Assembly (NCBI RefSeq): GCF_003991975.1
Contig: NZ_CP029822.1
Coordinates: 3,187,648-3,251,647 of the forward strand
From: Entomomonas moraniae
Lineage (GTDB): Bacteria; Pseudomonadota; Gammaproteobacteria; Pseudomonadales; Pseudomonadaceae
Direction of reading: 5' to 3'
Length of the DNA: 64,000 bases
Shown here: one piece after another, positions 52,633 to 62,162 of the stretch
Numbering within the stretch: the stretch's first letter is position 1
How the letters are laid out: every line of letters begins with the position of its first letter
Position numbers and translations under genes: made by a program
Notes under the pieces: generated by a model
The model's database searches: none
Told to the model about the DNA's origin: nothing
What the model saw: the letters and a program-made list of their open reading frames with translations, nothing else

Positions 52633-55263
52633 TTAACTAATAGATTTTAATAAATCTTGTGCCTTTAGTTTTTGCTCTGCATTACCTTCATGTAATACTT
52701 CATCTAAAATATCTTTAGCACCTTGTTCATCTCCCATTTCAATATAAGCATTAGCTAATTCAAGTTTAGTTGATACTTCATCTTCTGGAGGTAACTCAAA
52801 ACCAAGCTCAAGTTCGGTAAGTGCTGTATTTGAATGATCAACTGAGTTAAATAAGTCATGATCAGTACTTTCTTGAGCGATATGCATTGAGTCATTGCTA
52901 TGGGTTGAAGGTGTTGTATTTAATGAAGCTAATAATGATTGTGCTTCATTTTTTTGAGCTTCATTGCCTTCTTGAATTATCTCTTTAAGTAGGTCCTGAG
53001 CTCCTTCAGTATCACCCATATCCATATAAGCATGAACTAACTCAAGCTTTGTGGTCACTTGATCTTTTTCAATAATATCATCATCTAAATCATTGCTTTC
53101 TATTTGTGAAATATAGTCAATACTGTCAGATTTTTGATCACCAATACCTAGATCAAATTTAATACCTTCGTTGCTCTCTTTGGATTGAGTATCCTCTTCT
53201 TTTTCAAAGATAGTTGTTGGAGAGTCTGATGAAAAATCTTCTTCTTCCGTAGCATTAAACAAAGGCGAAGAAGCATGTTGTGTTTCAGGCGCGATTTTTT
53301 CTAGTTTAAAGTTTGCAGCGTCTTCCTCTAACCGTTTCATAGGTATTTCTGTTTCTTCGGTCTCTGGTGATGCAGATGCTAACTTTGTCTCTTTTGGAGT
53401 AGGCGCTACGACAGGCTCTGCAAAGTCAGCATAATCAAAACTGAACTCTGGTTCTTCGTTCGGTGTATCTTGCGTATTTTCCTTGGCATCTTGTTTAAAA
53501 GAAGTAAATGTTTCATTTTGCTCTTTAACGGATGTAGGGTTATTAGAAAAACTAAAATCATTAAATGAGGTTGGATACTTTTCTTTAATAGCATCTATCT
53601 TGTGTTGTGAAAGAGGGTCTAATAATAAAAGTTCCTGCTCTTCTTTTTCAAAGCTATCAGTATTGCCTTTATCTGCATAAATTTCCATTAGCTTTAGTCG
53701 TAACTCTGTATTGGTAGGGTCTTCTTGCAAAGCATTTGACAGTAGCTCTTTTGCTTCTTCATCATGATTGTAAGCAAGGTAAATATCTGCTTTATCGATA
53801 ATTCCCATTCCTTCACCCAGTTGCGATAAAGGGCTTATTACATCATTATCAGGTATTTTTGTTGCTGATATTTGTGTATTAGGCAATGAATCGTTTAAAT
53901 CTTCATCATCTAATACAACATTACTTAAATCAACAACTTGTGCATCATCGTCGTTTGCTGCTTTTTTACGGCGAGAGATAACCACTGCAATACAAAGGAG
54001 CAATAAAATACCACCACCAGCTAAAAGCATCATATTGTTATCTAATAATGACGATATAAATGATGGACTTGTATCTTCCACTGGTGTTGGAGTAGATGAT
54101 TTAGCGGGTTGGGATTCTGGAGCAGTATTGGTTTTTGGAGATTGTGGTTTTGGTTCTGCATGCGATTGGGCAACTGTAGGCTCTACTGGTTTATTTGTAG
54201 TAGTAGTTTGTTGTGGCTCTACAGGCGTTTGACTAGTATTTTGTTGATCTGCTGTTTGAGACGTTGTTGTTGCTTGCCCTTTTTGTGCTTTTTGTTGAGT
54301 CGCTTGAGTAGCTGCTAATTTTGCCTGTTCAGCTTTGGCTATTGCCTCATCTTTTTCTTTTGAAACTTGTTCTAAACTTGCAATTTCAGACTCAATATTT
54401 TCAAGTTCTGTGTTGAGTGTAGTGTTCTCAGTACGAGCAGTTTCAAGTTCTTGCTGAGAGCTTTTTAACTGATCTTGTAGCGCTTTTTCATGTTTGTCTG
54501 ATATTGGTTTTTTTTGTGTGGCTGTGGTAGGCACTTCTTTAGAAGGAGAGCTTAAGAAGGCATTAGCCTGTGCTACACTAATGGCATTAACTTCTTGTTG
54601 GGTGGGCATGCTTAATGTATAGCTATGCAATAAAGAGTTGATGTCCCCATTAATAAATGCTTTAGGATTCTTCTCAAAAATGGCTTTCGATGCTTTGGCT
54701 GTAAGGGACTTCCCATAGTTTGCTTTTGCAATACTCCAAAGTGTATCACCTTGTTTAGTTTTGTAAGTATTTGCCACTTGGCTAGGACTGCTTATAGGTG
54801 GAGTACTACTTACTGTATTTTTTGCTGTATTGTTGGTTTTAGGTGTGGGAGTAGTTGCTTTTGATTCAGGCATATCGAGTAAAATGGTATACTCTTTTGA
54901 TGCTTTACCATTAGGCCAATTAACATCAATTAAAAAATTCATAAATGGTTCTTTAATTGGCTTAGCGGAAGTTATCTTAATATAGCCTGTACCATCAGGA
55001 TTAATAATTGTACTAAACGATAAGTTGGATAACGTAGGCGAGTATTCAAGACCTGCTTTAGAGAAGTCATTAGTATTGGCTATGCTCGATTTGATATCGC
55101 TGGCTTGTAAGTTCTTAGCATCCGAAAGCTCAATTCTTGCATCAAGTGGCTGACCATAAGATGATTTCCATGATATAGATCCCATGTTTAATGCATATGC
55201 GCTGCTTGTTGATAAAGTAATAGTAGTGGCGATAGCCGCAACTAACTGATGAACTTTTACCAT
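52633..55263 (-). CDS. fimV: FimV family protein with LysM and two C-terminal motifs
   Basis: Polar hub protein of 876 residues needed in Pseudomonas for type IV pilus assembly and cAMP signalling. Order: signal peptide; FimV N-terminal domain (LNMGSISWKSSYGQPLDARI, about 26-130); LysM (about 167-215); coiled coil (about 255-315); Thr/Gln/Pro-rich linker; one membrane helix (about 410-430); cytoplasmic acidic region with a TPR-like segment; and two copies of the FimV C-terminal motif (TKLELVHAYMDMGDTEGAQDLL and TKLELANAYIEMGDEQGAKDIL). It is upstream of truA. Confidence 0.93.
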   Translation of the reverse strand: MVKVHQLVAAIATTITLSTSSAYALNMGSISWKSSYGQPLDARIELSDAKNLQASDIKSSIANTNDFSKAGLEYSPTLSNLSFSTIINPDGTGYIKITSAKPIKEPFMNFLIDVNWPNGKASKEYTILLDMPESKATTPTPKTNNTAKNTVSSTPPISSPSQVANTYKTKQGDTLWSIAKANYGKSLTAKASKAIFEKNPKAFINGDINSLLHSYTLSMPTQQEVNAISVAQANAFLSSPSKEVPTTATQKKPISDKHEKALQDQLKSSQQELETARTENTTLNTELENIESEIASLEQVSKEKDEAIAKAEQAKLAATQATQQKAQKGQATTTSQTADQQNTSQTPVEPQQTTTTNKPVEPTVAQSHAEPKPQSPKTNTAPESQPAKSSTPTPVEDTSPSFISSLLDNNMMLLAGGGILLLLCIAVVISRRKKAANDDDAQVVDLSNVVLDDEDLNDSLPNTQISATKIPDNDVISPLSQLGEGMGIIDKADIYLAYNHDEEAKELLSNALQEDPTNTELRLKLMEIYADKGNTDSFEKEEQELLLLDPLSQHKIDAIKEKYPTSFNDFSFSNNPTSVKEQNETFTSFKQDAKENTQDTPNEEPEFSFDYADFAEPVVAPTPKETKLASASPETEETEIPMKRLEEDAANFKLEKIAPETQHASSPLFNATEEEDFSSDSPTTIFEKEEDTQSKESNEGIKFDLGIGDQKSDSIDYISQIESNDLDDDIIEKDQVTTKLELVHAYMDMGDTEGAQDLLKEIIQEGNEAQKNEAQSLLASLNTTPSTHSNDSMHIAQESTDHDLFNSVDHSNTALTELELGFELPPEDEVSTKLELANAYIEMGDEQGAKDILDEVLHEGNAEQKLKAQDLLKSIS

Positions 55264-55607
55264 AGTATAATCCCTTGAAACCCTACTTTATGATGTTTAG
55301 TTTAAAAATTTTCTATAATGATACTATATAAATACTTCTTATATATAGTATTTCCTAAACTTTTTCGTTATTTTATTGAAAAAAGCAATAAAATGGTCAA
55401 TTAATCGTGCTTAATAGATTTTAGGTCATTTTTGCTAATGGGTCTTTAACAAGAGAGAAATGTTTTTTTATTGCGAATACTTATAGAATAATAACTCAGT
55501 ATTCCTCGGCTAAAATGGCTATAATAAAAAGACTATATTTTATTTAACGGCGTTTTATCTATTTAACGCATTATGTTGTCTAATTAATTATTCATTAAAG
55601 TCTATGC
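55264..55607. other. 344-base AT-rich gap between divergent fimV and AbrB-family genes
   Basis: Contains the promoters of both genes. Long A/T runs and TATA-like elements are common, but no clear pair of promoter boxes, hairpin or repeat stands out and no small gene is supported. Confidence 0.6.
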
Positions 55608-56687
55608 ATGAAGATCATCAATAAAATTTCTCAATCTAAATACGCTGTTGTTGGTCAATGGTTGTTTTTTATTGTACTAGCAGCGCTTTCTGGCTGGTTT
55701 TTAGAGAAAGTTGCAATGCCCGCTGCCTTGTTGTTAGGGCCTATGCTGTGTGCCATCACCATGGGGGTATTAGGTGTCAAAATTAGAATGCCTAAGGTTT
55801 GTTTTAAATACAGTCAAGGGATTATTGGTTGCTTAATTGCCCATGCAATGACATTACCTATTCTGATTGAAATTTTAGGAATGTGGGATGTTATGTTGGT
55901 AACCACTGTCGTCACATTATTGCTGAGTGTGCTAGTGGGTATTTTGAGTGTTCGTTATGGTGGCTTGCCCGGATCAACTGCTGCATGGGGAACCTCGCCA
56001 GGGGGTGCCGCAACTATGGTGGCTATGGCTGAAGACTATGGTGCAGACGCTAGAGTAGTGGCGACCATGCAATATATTCGAGTCATTTGTGTGGTATTGA
56101 TGGCTGCGTTAGTTAGCCATATTTTAGGCGACGTGCACGTTCCACAAGAAGAAACTATTGTTGTCATGCAAGGAAGCCAAACGGCTGTTCATTTCTTTTT
56201 GACACTGATTGTATTATTAGTTGGCGTTTATTTAGGGCGTTTTATGCCCGCAGGTTTTTTACTTATCCCTATGTTATTGGGTACGTTATTACAGTTACTA
56301 GGTTATGTCCATATTGTAATACCCCATTGGCTAGTCGCTATAGCTTATGGGGTGATTGGGGCATATATTGGGTTTAGGTTTGACCGTGAAACTCTACGTT
56401 ATGTGATGTACGCTATGCCCATTATGTTTGCTGCTTCAATGCTATTAATTATTTTATGTGGCGTTTCTGCTCTTTTTATTAGCTGGTGGTTGGGGGTTGA
56501 TTACTTGTCTGCTTATTTAGCAACGAGTCCGGGGGGCTTAGACTCCTTATCTGTGGTGGCTATTGATGTTCACGCAGACATTGGCCTTGTTATGGCGATG
56601 CAAACATTACGTTTATTTGCTGTTATTTTAACAGGCCCTATGCTAAGTAAATACATTGCTCGTTTTGCAGTTGAGAAAGCTTCATAA
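55608..56687 (+). CDS. AbrB-family membrane protein
   Basis: Inner-membrane protein of 359 residues with about nine to ten hydrophobic helices, of the family annotated as AbrB or putative ammonia monooxygenase. Two copies of a family repeat are visible: GGLPGSTAAWGTSPGGAATMVAMAEDYGADARVVATMQYIRV and YLATSPGGLDSLSVVAIDVHADIGLVMAMQTLRLF. Function is not established. Its stop lies 1 base before the prmC ATG, so it may be co-transcribed with prmC-moeB-murI. Confidence 0.88.
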   Translation: MKIINKISQSKYAVVGQWLFFIVLAALSGWFLEKVAMPAALLLGPMLCAITMGVLGVKIRMPKVCFKYSQGIIGCLIAHAMTLPILIEILGMWDVMLVTTVVTLLLSVLVGILSVRYGGLPGSTAAWGTSPGGAATMVAMAEDYGADARVVATMQYIRVICVVLMAALVSHILGDVHVPQEETIVVMQGSQTAVHFFLTLIVLLVGVYLGRFMPAGFLLIPMLLGTLLQLLGYVHIVIPHWLVAIAYGVIGAYIGFRFDRETLRYVMYAMPIMFAASMLLIILCGVSALFISWWLGVDYLSAYLATSPGGLDSLSVVAIDVHADIGLVMAMQTLRLFAVILTGPMLSKYIARFAVEKAS

Positions 56688-56688
56688 A

Positions 56689-57522
56689 ATGATGATAACT
56701 ATTGAGCAGTTATTAAAAAATAGCCAACCATTAAACTCTCCTACTGAGCGATTGGATAAAGAGCTTTTATTAGCGGCTGCGTTAAATAAGCCAAGGAGCT
56801 ATTTGTATACTTGGGCTGATCAGGCCGTAAGTGAGCAAGTGTTAGCAGTTTTTCAGAGTTATTTAGCAAGAAGAAAACAAGGTGAGCCGATTGCTTATAT
56901 TTTAGGTGAGCAAGGTTTTTGGTCACTTGATTTACATGTGGGAGAACAGACACTTATTCCTCGATCGGACACAGAAACCTTGGTGGAACAGTGTTTATTA
57001 CATATTCCTAACGATGATGCTTGGCGAGTACTAGACCTTGGGACGGGAACGGGTGCAATAGCGCTTGCTATTGCTAATGAGCGACCTTTAGCACAATTGG
57101 TTGGTGTTGATTTTATTGAGGAAGCTGTTTCTTTAGCCAAGAAAAATGCGTCAACGCTGAATATTAAGACGGTAACATTTATAAAAAGCCACTGGTTTGA
57201 CGCATTGGCTGGTGAACGATTTAATCTTATTGTGAGTAACCCACCTTATATTGCAGAGGGGGATATTCATCTACAACAAGGCGATGTGAGATTTGAGCCT
57301 AAAACAGCATTGGTTTCTGGACACGATGGTTTAGACGATATTCGCCATATTGTTAAGCATGCCCCTGATCATTTAATCGCGGGTGGCTGGTTATATCTAG
57401 AGCATGGCTACCAGCAAGCACAGGCAGTACAAAAGTTATTAGTTGAGCGGGGATTTAGCCATATCAATACCGTCTGTGATTTAGGCGGTAATGAGCGAGT
57501 AACGGGAGGGCGGTTATGCTAG
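56689..57522 (+). CDS. prmC: Peptide chain release factor methyltransferase PrmC
   Basis: Methylates the GGQ glutamine of release factors 1 and 2; 277 residues. An N-terminal helical domain precedes the SAM fold with VLDLGTGTGAIALAIANE and the catalytic NPPY motif in VSNPPYIAEGD. Start at 56689 (or the next codon), just after the AbrB gene; longer in-frame starts lie inside it. It overlaps moeB by 7 bases. prfA, usually upstream, is not here. Confidence 0.95.
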   Translation: MMITIEQLLKNSQPLNSPTERLDKELLLAAALNKPRSYLYTWADQAVSEQVLAVFQSYLARRKQGEPIAYILGEQGFWSLDLHVGEQTLIPRSDTETLVEQCLLHIPNDDAWRVLDLGTGTGAIALAIANERPLAQLVGVDFIEEAVSLAKKNASTLNIKTVTFIKSHWFDALAGERFNLIVSNPPYIAEGDIHLQQGDVRFEPKTALVSGHDGLDDIRHIVKHAPDHLIAGGWLYLEHGYQQAQAVQKLLVERGFSHINTVCDLGGNERVTGGRLC

Positions 57523-58271
57523 ATGATCAAGCGTTATTTCGCTATAGTCGACAAATTCTTTTATCCGAAGTTGACGTAGAAGGACAGGATAAGCTTAAAA
57601 ATAGTCGTGTGGTAATTATTGGTATGGGTGGGCTTGGCTCTCCTGCTTCATTATATTTGGCCGCTGCGGGTATAGGGACTCTTTGTTTAGCCGATTTTGA
57701 TACGATAGACCTTAGTAATTTACAACGTCAGATTATGTATGGCGCTGACCAAATTAAACAGCAAAAAGCTCAAGCCGCCAAGCAACGATTATCAAATCTT
57801 AATCCAGATATTACGATTCATCCTTTTACAGAAGTAATTAGTGAAGAGAATATCTACTCCCTAATTGATAATGCGGATGTTGTACTCGATTGCACGGATA
57901 ATTTTTTAACACGTGATTTAATTAATCAGACCTGTTTTCATCATAAAAAAAGATTAGTCAGTGGGGCCGCAATACGTTTACAAGGGCAAATAACTACCTT
58001 TGACTTCACAAAAAAACAAAGTCCCTGTTACCACTGTTTGTATGGTGATGGTAATGAACAAGAGTTAACCTGTAGTGAAGCGGGCGTGCTTGGCCCTGTG
58101 GTTGGTGTTGTGGGGACGCTACAGGCATTAGAAGCCATAAAACTATTGGTCGGTTTTGGTGAGCCACTTGTAGGCCGATTACTTGCTTTTAATGCAATCA
58201 ATAGTCAATTCCGTGAACTAAAGATAACAAAAGACCCTGCTTGTACTGTTTGTGGTGGTTCTTATGAGTAA
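57516..58271 (+). CDS. moeB: MoeB/ThiF-family adenylyltransferase
   Basis: E1-like enzyme of 251 residues that adenylates the C-terminus of MoaD or ThiS. The nucleotide loop [23 protein letters not shown], the Arg in [13 protein letters not shown], the Asp in VLDCTDNF and zinc Cys pairs CYHC and CTVC are present. Between prmC and murI it is in the usual pseudomonad place. Whether it serves molybdopterin or thiamine synthesis cannot be told here. Confidence 0.92.
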   Translation: MLDDQALFRYSRQILLSEVDVEGQDKLKNSRVVIIGMGGLGSPASLYLAAAGIGTLCLADFDTIDLSNLQRQIMYGADQIKQQKAQAAKQRLSNLNPDITIHPFTEVISEENIYSLIDNADVVLDCTDNFLTRDLINQTCFHHKKRLVSGAAIRLQGQITTFDFTKKQSPCYHCLYGDGNEQELTCSEAGVLGPVVGVVGTLQALEAIKLLVGFGEPLVGRLLAFNAINSQFRELKITKDPACTVCGGSYE

Positions 58272-59067
58272 CAATCAAGCCATTGGTGTATTTGATTCTG
58301 GAATGGGTGGGTTATCTGTTTTGAAGGCAATTCATGAATGCTTGCCTCAAGAACATTTAATTTACTTAGCAGACACAAAATATATTCCTTATGGTGAGAA
58401 AGAGGCCGAGTTCATTATTGAGCGTTGTATAAAAATAACAGATTATTTTTTATCATGCTCTGTTAAAGCATTAGTGATCGCTTGTAATACCGCAACAGCA
58501 GCGGCCAGTGTTGCTTTACGTGAGCGTTACCCTGATTTACCTATTATTGGGATGGAACCTGCGGTTAAACCTGCTACACAAGCAACGCGTACGGGGCGAG
58601 TTGGTGTGTTAGCAACCTCAGGTACTTTAAAAAGCGCTAAGTTTGCTGCTTTGCTAGATCGCTTTGCTCATGATGTGACGGTGATTGCTCAACCTTGTCC
58701 GGGGTTGGTTGAGTGTATTGAAGCGGGTGATCTTACGGGAACTAAAATTAGAGCGTTATTGCATAAATATTTACAACCTATGCTTGATAATGGTTGTGAT
58801 ACAATCATTTTAGGCTGTACTCACTATCCTTTTTTACGCCCATTATTGACCGAAATTTTACCGGCGCATATTCAGATTATTGATACGGGTGCGGCAGTCG
58901 CACGTTATTTGCAGTCATTATTGATGAAAAAAGATGTATTGTCTGATAATAGTTCTTTGGGAACTGTTGATTTAATCACCACTGGCAATTTAGCTACCTT
59001 TAATGAAGTAGCTAATTCTTTATGGACGAGTCATATTACCAGTAGTCAATGTGTTGTATTAGAGTAG
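58264..59067 (+). CDS. murI: Glutamate racemase
   Basis: Makes D-glutamate for peptidoglycan; 267 residues. Active-site Cys in ACNTATAA and LGCTHYPFL, and the N-terminal [16 protein letters not shown], are intact. It starts inside the last codons of moeB (ATGAGTAA), so it is translationally coupled. An earlier in-frame Met would lie further inside moeB. Confidence 0.96.
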   Translation: MSNNQAIGVFDSGMGGLSVLKAIHECLPQEHLIYLADTKYIPYGEKEAEFIIERCIKITDYFLSCSVKALVIACNTATAAASVALRERYPDLPIIGMEPAVKPATQATRTGRVGVLATSGTLKSAKFAALLDRFAHDVTVIAQPCPGLVECIEAGDLTGTKIRALLHKYLQPMLDNGCDTIILGCTHYPFLRPLLTEILPAHIQIIDTGAAVARYLQSLLMKKDVLSDNSSLGTVDLITTGNLATFNEVANSLWTSHITSSQCVVLE

Positions 59068-59077
59068 TGATCGCTAG

Positions 59078-59767
59078 TTATTTAATCAGCGCTTCAAAAA
59101 CTTTTTTGGCTGCACTGGTTGCTGCTTCTTTAGGGTTGTTACGAATATAGCTTTCTTGGTTGCCAATAACGGTAAACAATCCATCAATTGCCTTGTTAGT
59201 AACATAGTTTTCAATCTTTAAGTTATCATTTGTAATGCCTAGTGCTGAAGCTCTTTGTACAATTGTATTGTATTGTGTTGATAGGTTAGATTGATTAGTA
59301 ATTGTCTTAACTTTAGGTAGTAGCTTGTTAAAAAGTTGAGTTCGGTTCGTTTTTTCTAAATAGGCCGTTGTTGCTTTATCGCCCCCAGTGAGAATGCTTT
59401 TAGCGTCACTAAAACTCATTTGTTGTATGCTGTTAATGAGAATTTGTTGTGCCTCGGGAACAGCCGCTTCTGCGGCTGCATTCATACTGTTTTCTAATTG
59501 TGTAATTTGGTTACCTAAACCAACCATTTTTAATACTTTACTGGCTGACTCGAGTTTTTCAGGTAATTCGATTCTAACTTCAGGGTTATTATTGAATCCC
59601 CCAGATGTGCCTAGTGTTTTGACCGCCGTTTTAGTGGCTTGGTTTAGCATACTTTTCAGCCCTGTACTCGCTTCCGTTTGGCTAATGTTTGCTGCATTGG
59701 CATTTAGGATGATTGAAAAGATAAATAAGGCAATAGCACAAAAAATAATTCTTTTAACAGTAAACAT
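59078..59767 (-). CDS. DUF4197-family exported protein
   Basis: Predicted periplasmic protein of 229 residues with signal peptide ending in NANA. The conserved family stretch SDAKSILTGGDKATTAYLEKTNRTQLFNKLLPKVKTI and the C-terminal VTNKAIDGLFTVIGNQESYIRNNPKEAATSAAKKVFEAL are present. Function is unknown. It is convergent with murI (10-base gap). Confidence 0.87.
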   Translation of the reverse strand: MFTVKRIIFCAIALFIFSIILNANAANISQTEASTGLKSMLNQATKTAVKTLGTSGGFNNNPEVRIELPEKLESASKVLKMVGLGNQITQLENSMNAAAEAAVPEAQQILINSIQQMSFSDAKSILTGGDKATTAYLEKTNRTQLFNKLLPKVKTITNQSNLSTQYNTIVQRASALGITNDNLKIENYVTNKAIDGLFTVIGNQESYIRNNPKEAATSAAKKVFEALIK

Positions 59768-59838
59768 AAAATAATTTCGAAAGTAAGGGATTAAATGATA
59801 AGTATAGAGTATTTAAAGAACATAAAGTTTAAAAATTT

Positions 59839-59869
59839 AAATGCCACCTATTGGCGATAGATGGCATTT
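59839..59869 (-). terminator. Hairpin after the Dyp peroxidase gene
   Basis: AAATGCCA (59839-59846) pairs with TGGCATTT (59862-59869) and extends inward by three pairs after one mismatch. On the minus strand it is followed by an AT-rich stretch with five T. Confidence 0.6.
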
Positions 59870-59894
59870 TTATGAGAGGAACTACGATAGTTAA

Positions 59895-60848
59895 TTAATC
59901 ATCACCGCCGCCGAGTTCAGATAATAACTCAGGTGAGGGGATAAAAAATAAAGTGCCTGTAACCGCTTTACTAAAATCAAGTAAACGATCATAGTTACCA
60001 ACAGGTTCTCCAATAAACATATTGCGTAGCATACGCTCGGTAGTTGTAAAAGTACTTGCATAACCAATGAAATAGGTACCGTACTCACCTTTTGAGGCAT
60101 TAGCAAAAGGCATATTAGCACGCATTATTTTTAGTTCTTCGCCATTCTCATCTGAGATGTTAGTAACAGCATTATGGGCGTTGGCAGGCTTTTCTTCATC
60201 TGATAATTCGATATCTGAAAACTTCTTCCGTCCAATAACTTTTTCTTGCTCTTCGGTTGATATATTGTTCCAACCTTTCATATTATGAAGATATTTTTGA
60301 ATAAAGGCATAGCTACCGCCTTTGAATGTTTCATCTTCATCGCCTATCATTGAAAAGTAGTTGGCATCTTCATTTTCTGGGTTTTCTGTTCCATCAACAA
60401 AGCCAATAATTGTTCTGCCATCAAAGTAGCGGAAGCAATGGGTTTCATCAATAGACTCAACAGCCCCCTCTAATAAGGTAGAGATTTCAGACGCCAATTC
60501 AACACAAAGGTCCATTCGTCTGGCACGAATATGGAAGTATAAATCACCGGGGGTTGATGGTGCGGTATGTTTATCACCCTTAATTTCTTCAAATGGTTTT
60601 AGTTCTTTAGGGTAAGGTTGTTCTGGAAAAAGTTTTCCCCACGCATGTGCACCAAACCCCATGAGTGCACTGATATGCCCATCAGGCTCTCGCTTTTTTA
60701 AACTTCTAACAAACGCAGCAAGGCTACCACATACATCTTTTACTTGATCAACACTTGTGTCTGTTTCAAGTAAACGCAATATTATTAATATGGCTGAGTC
60801 GCCAGGAGGTTGTATAACATCGGCTGGGGTTGATGGTGTTTTAGACAT
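59895..60848 (-). CDS. Dyp-type heme peroxidase
   Basis: Heme peroxidase of 317 residues, YfeX-like. The Dyp motif with catalytic Asp is GFVDGTENP; the proximal His is in KPANAHNAVTN and the distal Arg in the late conserved region with MPFANASKGEYGTYFIGYA. No Tat or Sec signal, so cytoplasmic, as for YfeX. Possible roles are peroxide removal or porphyrinogen oxidation. No encapsulin gene adjoins. Confidence 0.92.
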   Translation of the reverse strand: MSKTPSTPADVIQPPGDSAILIILRLLETDTSVDQVKDVCGSLAAFVRSLKKREPDGHISALMGFGAHAWGKLFPEQPYPKELKPFEEIKGDKHTAPSTPGDLYFHIRARRMDLCVELASEISTLLEGAVESIDETHCFRYFDGRTIIGFVDGTENPENEDANYFSMIGDEDETFKGGSYAFIQKYLHNMKGWNNISTEEQEKVIGRKKFSDIELSDEEKPANAHNAVTNISDENGEELKIMRANMPFANASKGEYGTYFIGYASTFTTTERMLRNMFIGEPVGNYDRLLDFSKAVTGTLFFIPSPELLSELGGGDD

Positions 60849-60979
60849 GTTGTTCTCCAGTTTTCAAGCAGGCTAAAAAATATATCGGATATTTTATCTA
60901 ATATGCTTTTAAGTTTATCTTCTATAGTATACATCTTTTGATTTATAAAATGATTTCTATATATAGTGATTGGGCAGTC

Positions 60980-61447
60980 TCATTGTGGGGAGGCTTGATT
61001 TAATGTTCCTAATTTCGTGTATTTTATATAGTATTTTCCTTCAACAGGGTTGAGCTTATTCAGGCTGTTTCGACCAAATAGAAAGCCAAAGCTAGCATCT
61101 TGAATAAGGTATTGTGTTTCTCCTGCTTTGATATTAAATGTTACATTAGAGGTGTTTTCAGCGGTTGATGTTACCGTATGTTGACCCGGCTCTACATAAA
61201 AATAGATATATTGATTGCCACGTGTATAACCTATTTGATTTGCATCAGACTGACCGTCTAAGAAAACATTGTATTTAAAAATACCATACAAAGAGCTAGG
61301 TCTTACGACATAAATTAATCCTTTGTCTGCTGAGGTTAAATAAGGGGTTTGATAATTTTCTGTATCCTTTATCATTTCTTTTACAGAGGTTTGTGTATAG
61401 CAGCCTGTTAAGAACAAAGGAAATAATAAAATAGCAATAATCTTCAT
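60980..61447 (-). CDS. DUF2846-type lipoprotein
   Basis: Lipoprotein of 155 residues with signal peptide ending in LFLTGC. The mature part GLIYVVRPSSLYGIFKYNVFLDGQ and VEPGQHTVTSTAENTSNVTFNIKAGETQYL is typical of the DUF2846 beta-sandwich family. Function is unknown. It stands alone. Confidence 0.8.
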   Translation of the reverse strand: MKIIAILLFPLFLTGCYTQTSVKEMIKDTENYQTPYLTSADKGLIYVVRPSSLYGIFKYNVFLDGQSDANQIGYTRGNQYIYFYVEPGQHTVTSTAENTSNVTFNIKAGETQYLIQDASFGFLFGRNSLNKLNPVEGKYYIKYTKLGTLNQASPQ

Positions 61448-61619
61448 TTTATTTCTCTATAGAGTGATACTTGTGTTAGATAGATATATTAGTTTTGTAT
61501 TAAAAACTATGCTAGCAAAAAAAGAATTGATACAAATATTATTCTAAAGAGTTATTGTGTTTTTTTATGATAAATGAGACTGTAACGACAGTTTTGAAAA
61601 TAGAGGTGTTAAAAATATA

Positions 61620-61970
61620 ATGAAATTAACTCAATCAGTCGCCTTTATATTAGGCACTTTAGTATCCGTTTCGGCTTATGCATCAGAAACGATAGTTTAT
61701 CAATGTGATGATGGGCAACGTATTGAAGCTGCCTATCCCGATACCAATACAGCAATTCTTAATTATCAAAGCCAACTATACCTTTTAAAGGTCGCTATTT
61801 CTGCAAGTGGTGCTCGCTATACGGGGGAAGGCTTACAGTGGTGGACGAAAGGTGGTGAAGGAAATATAGCACCTTTGTTAAAAGATGAAAAATATGCCTC
61901 TGCTAAAGGCAAAAACTGCTATGCGTTACAACCGACAGCAAAAGAATTAATAAGCTCATCGAGTAAATAA
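61620..61970 (+). CDS. MliC/PliC-type lysozyme inhibitor
   Basis: Predicted periplasmic inhibitor of c-type lysozyme, 116 residues. Signal peptide ends YAS; the mature domain has VYQCDDGQRIEAAY and AISASGARYTGEGLQWWTKGGEG, the MliC core that fits into the lysozyme active site (Ser, Gly and Ala-Arg-Tyr). There is no lipobox, so the soluble PliC form is more likely. Two Cys can form the family disulfide. Protection from host lysozyme fits a gut habitat, as inference. Confidence 0.88.
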   Translation: MKLTQSVAFILGTLVSVSAYASETIVYQCDDGQRIEAAYPDTNTAILNYQSQLYLLKVAISASGARYTGEGLQWWTKGGEGNIAPLLKDEKYASAKGKNCYALQPTAKELISSSSK

Positions 61971-61980
61971 TTTTTCAATG

Positions 61981-62006
61981 AGAGAGTATTATTAATACTC
62001 TCTTTC
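61981..62006 (+). terminator. Hairpin after the lysozyme inhibitor gene
   Basis: AGAGAGTATT (61981-61990) pairs with AATACTCTCT (61994-62003) around a 3-nt loop, followed by only a short T stretch (TTTC). Confidence 0.65.
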
Positions 62007-62162
62007 AAAGTGTACAGCATTTTTATCTATCATTTTAATATCACTTAAATGATTAATAAAATAATGAAAGTTTTTAACTTAGCATTACAGCTAAATTAAA
62101 ACATGCGATAATAACCAGCCTAAATCTTCATCATCTCAAATTTTTCTTTAGAAAGGTATCTA

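Noticed and set aside
54035-54318. Two overlapping + strand frames with Cys/Trp-rich products opposite fimV
   Set aside because: They are shadows of the Thr/Gln/Pro-rich linker of FimV and lack start signals.
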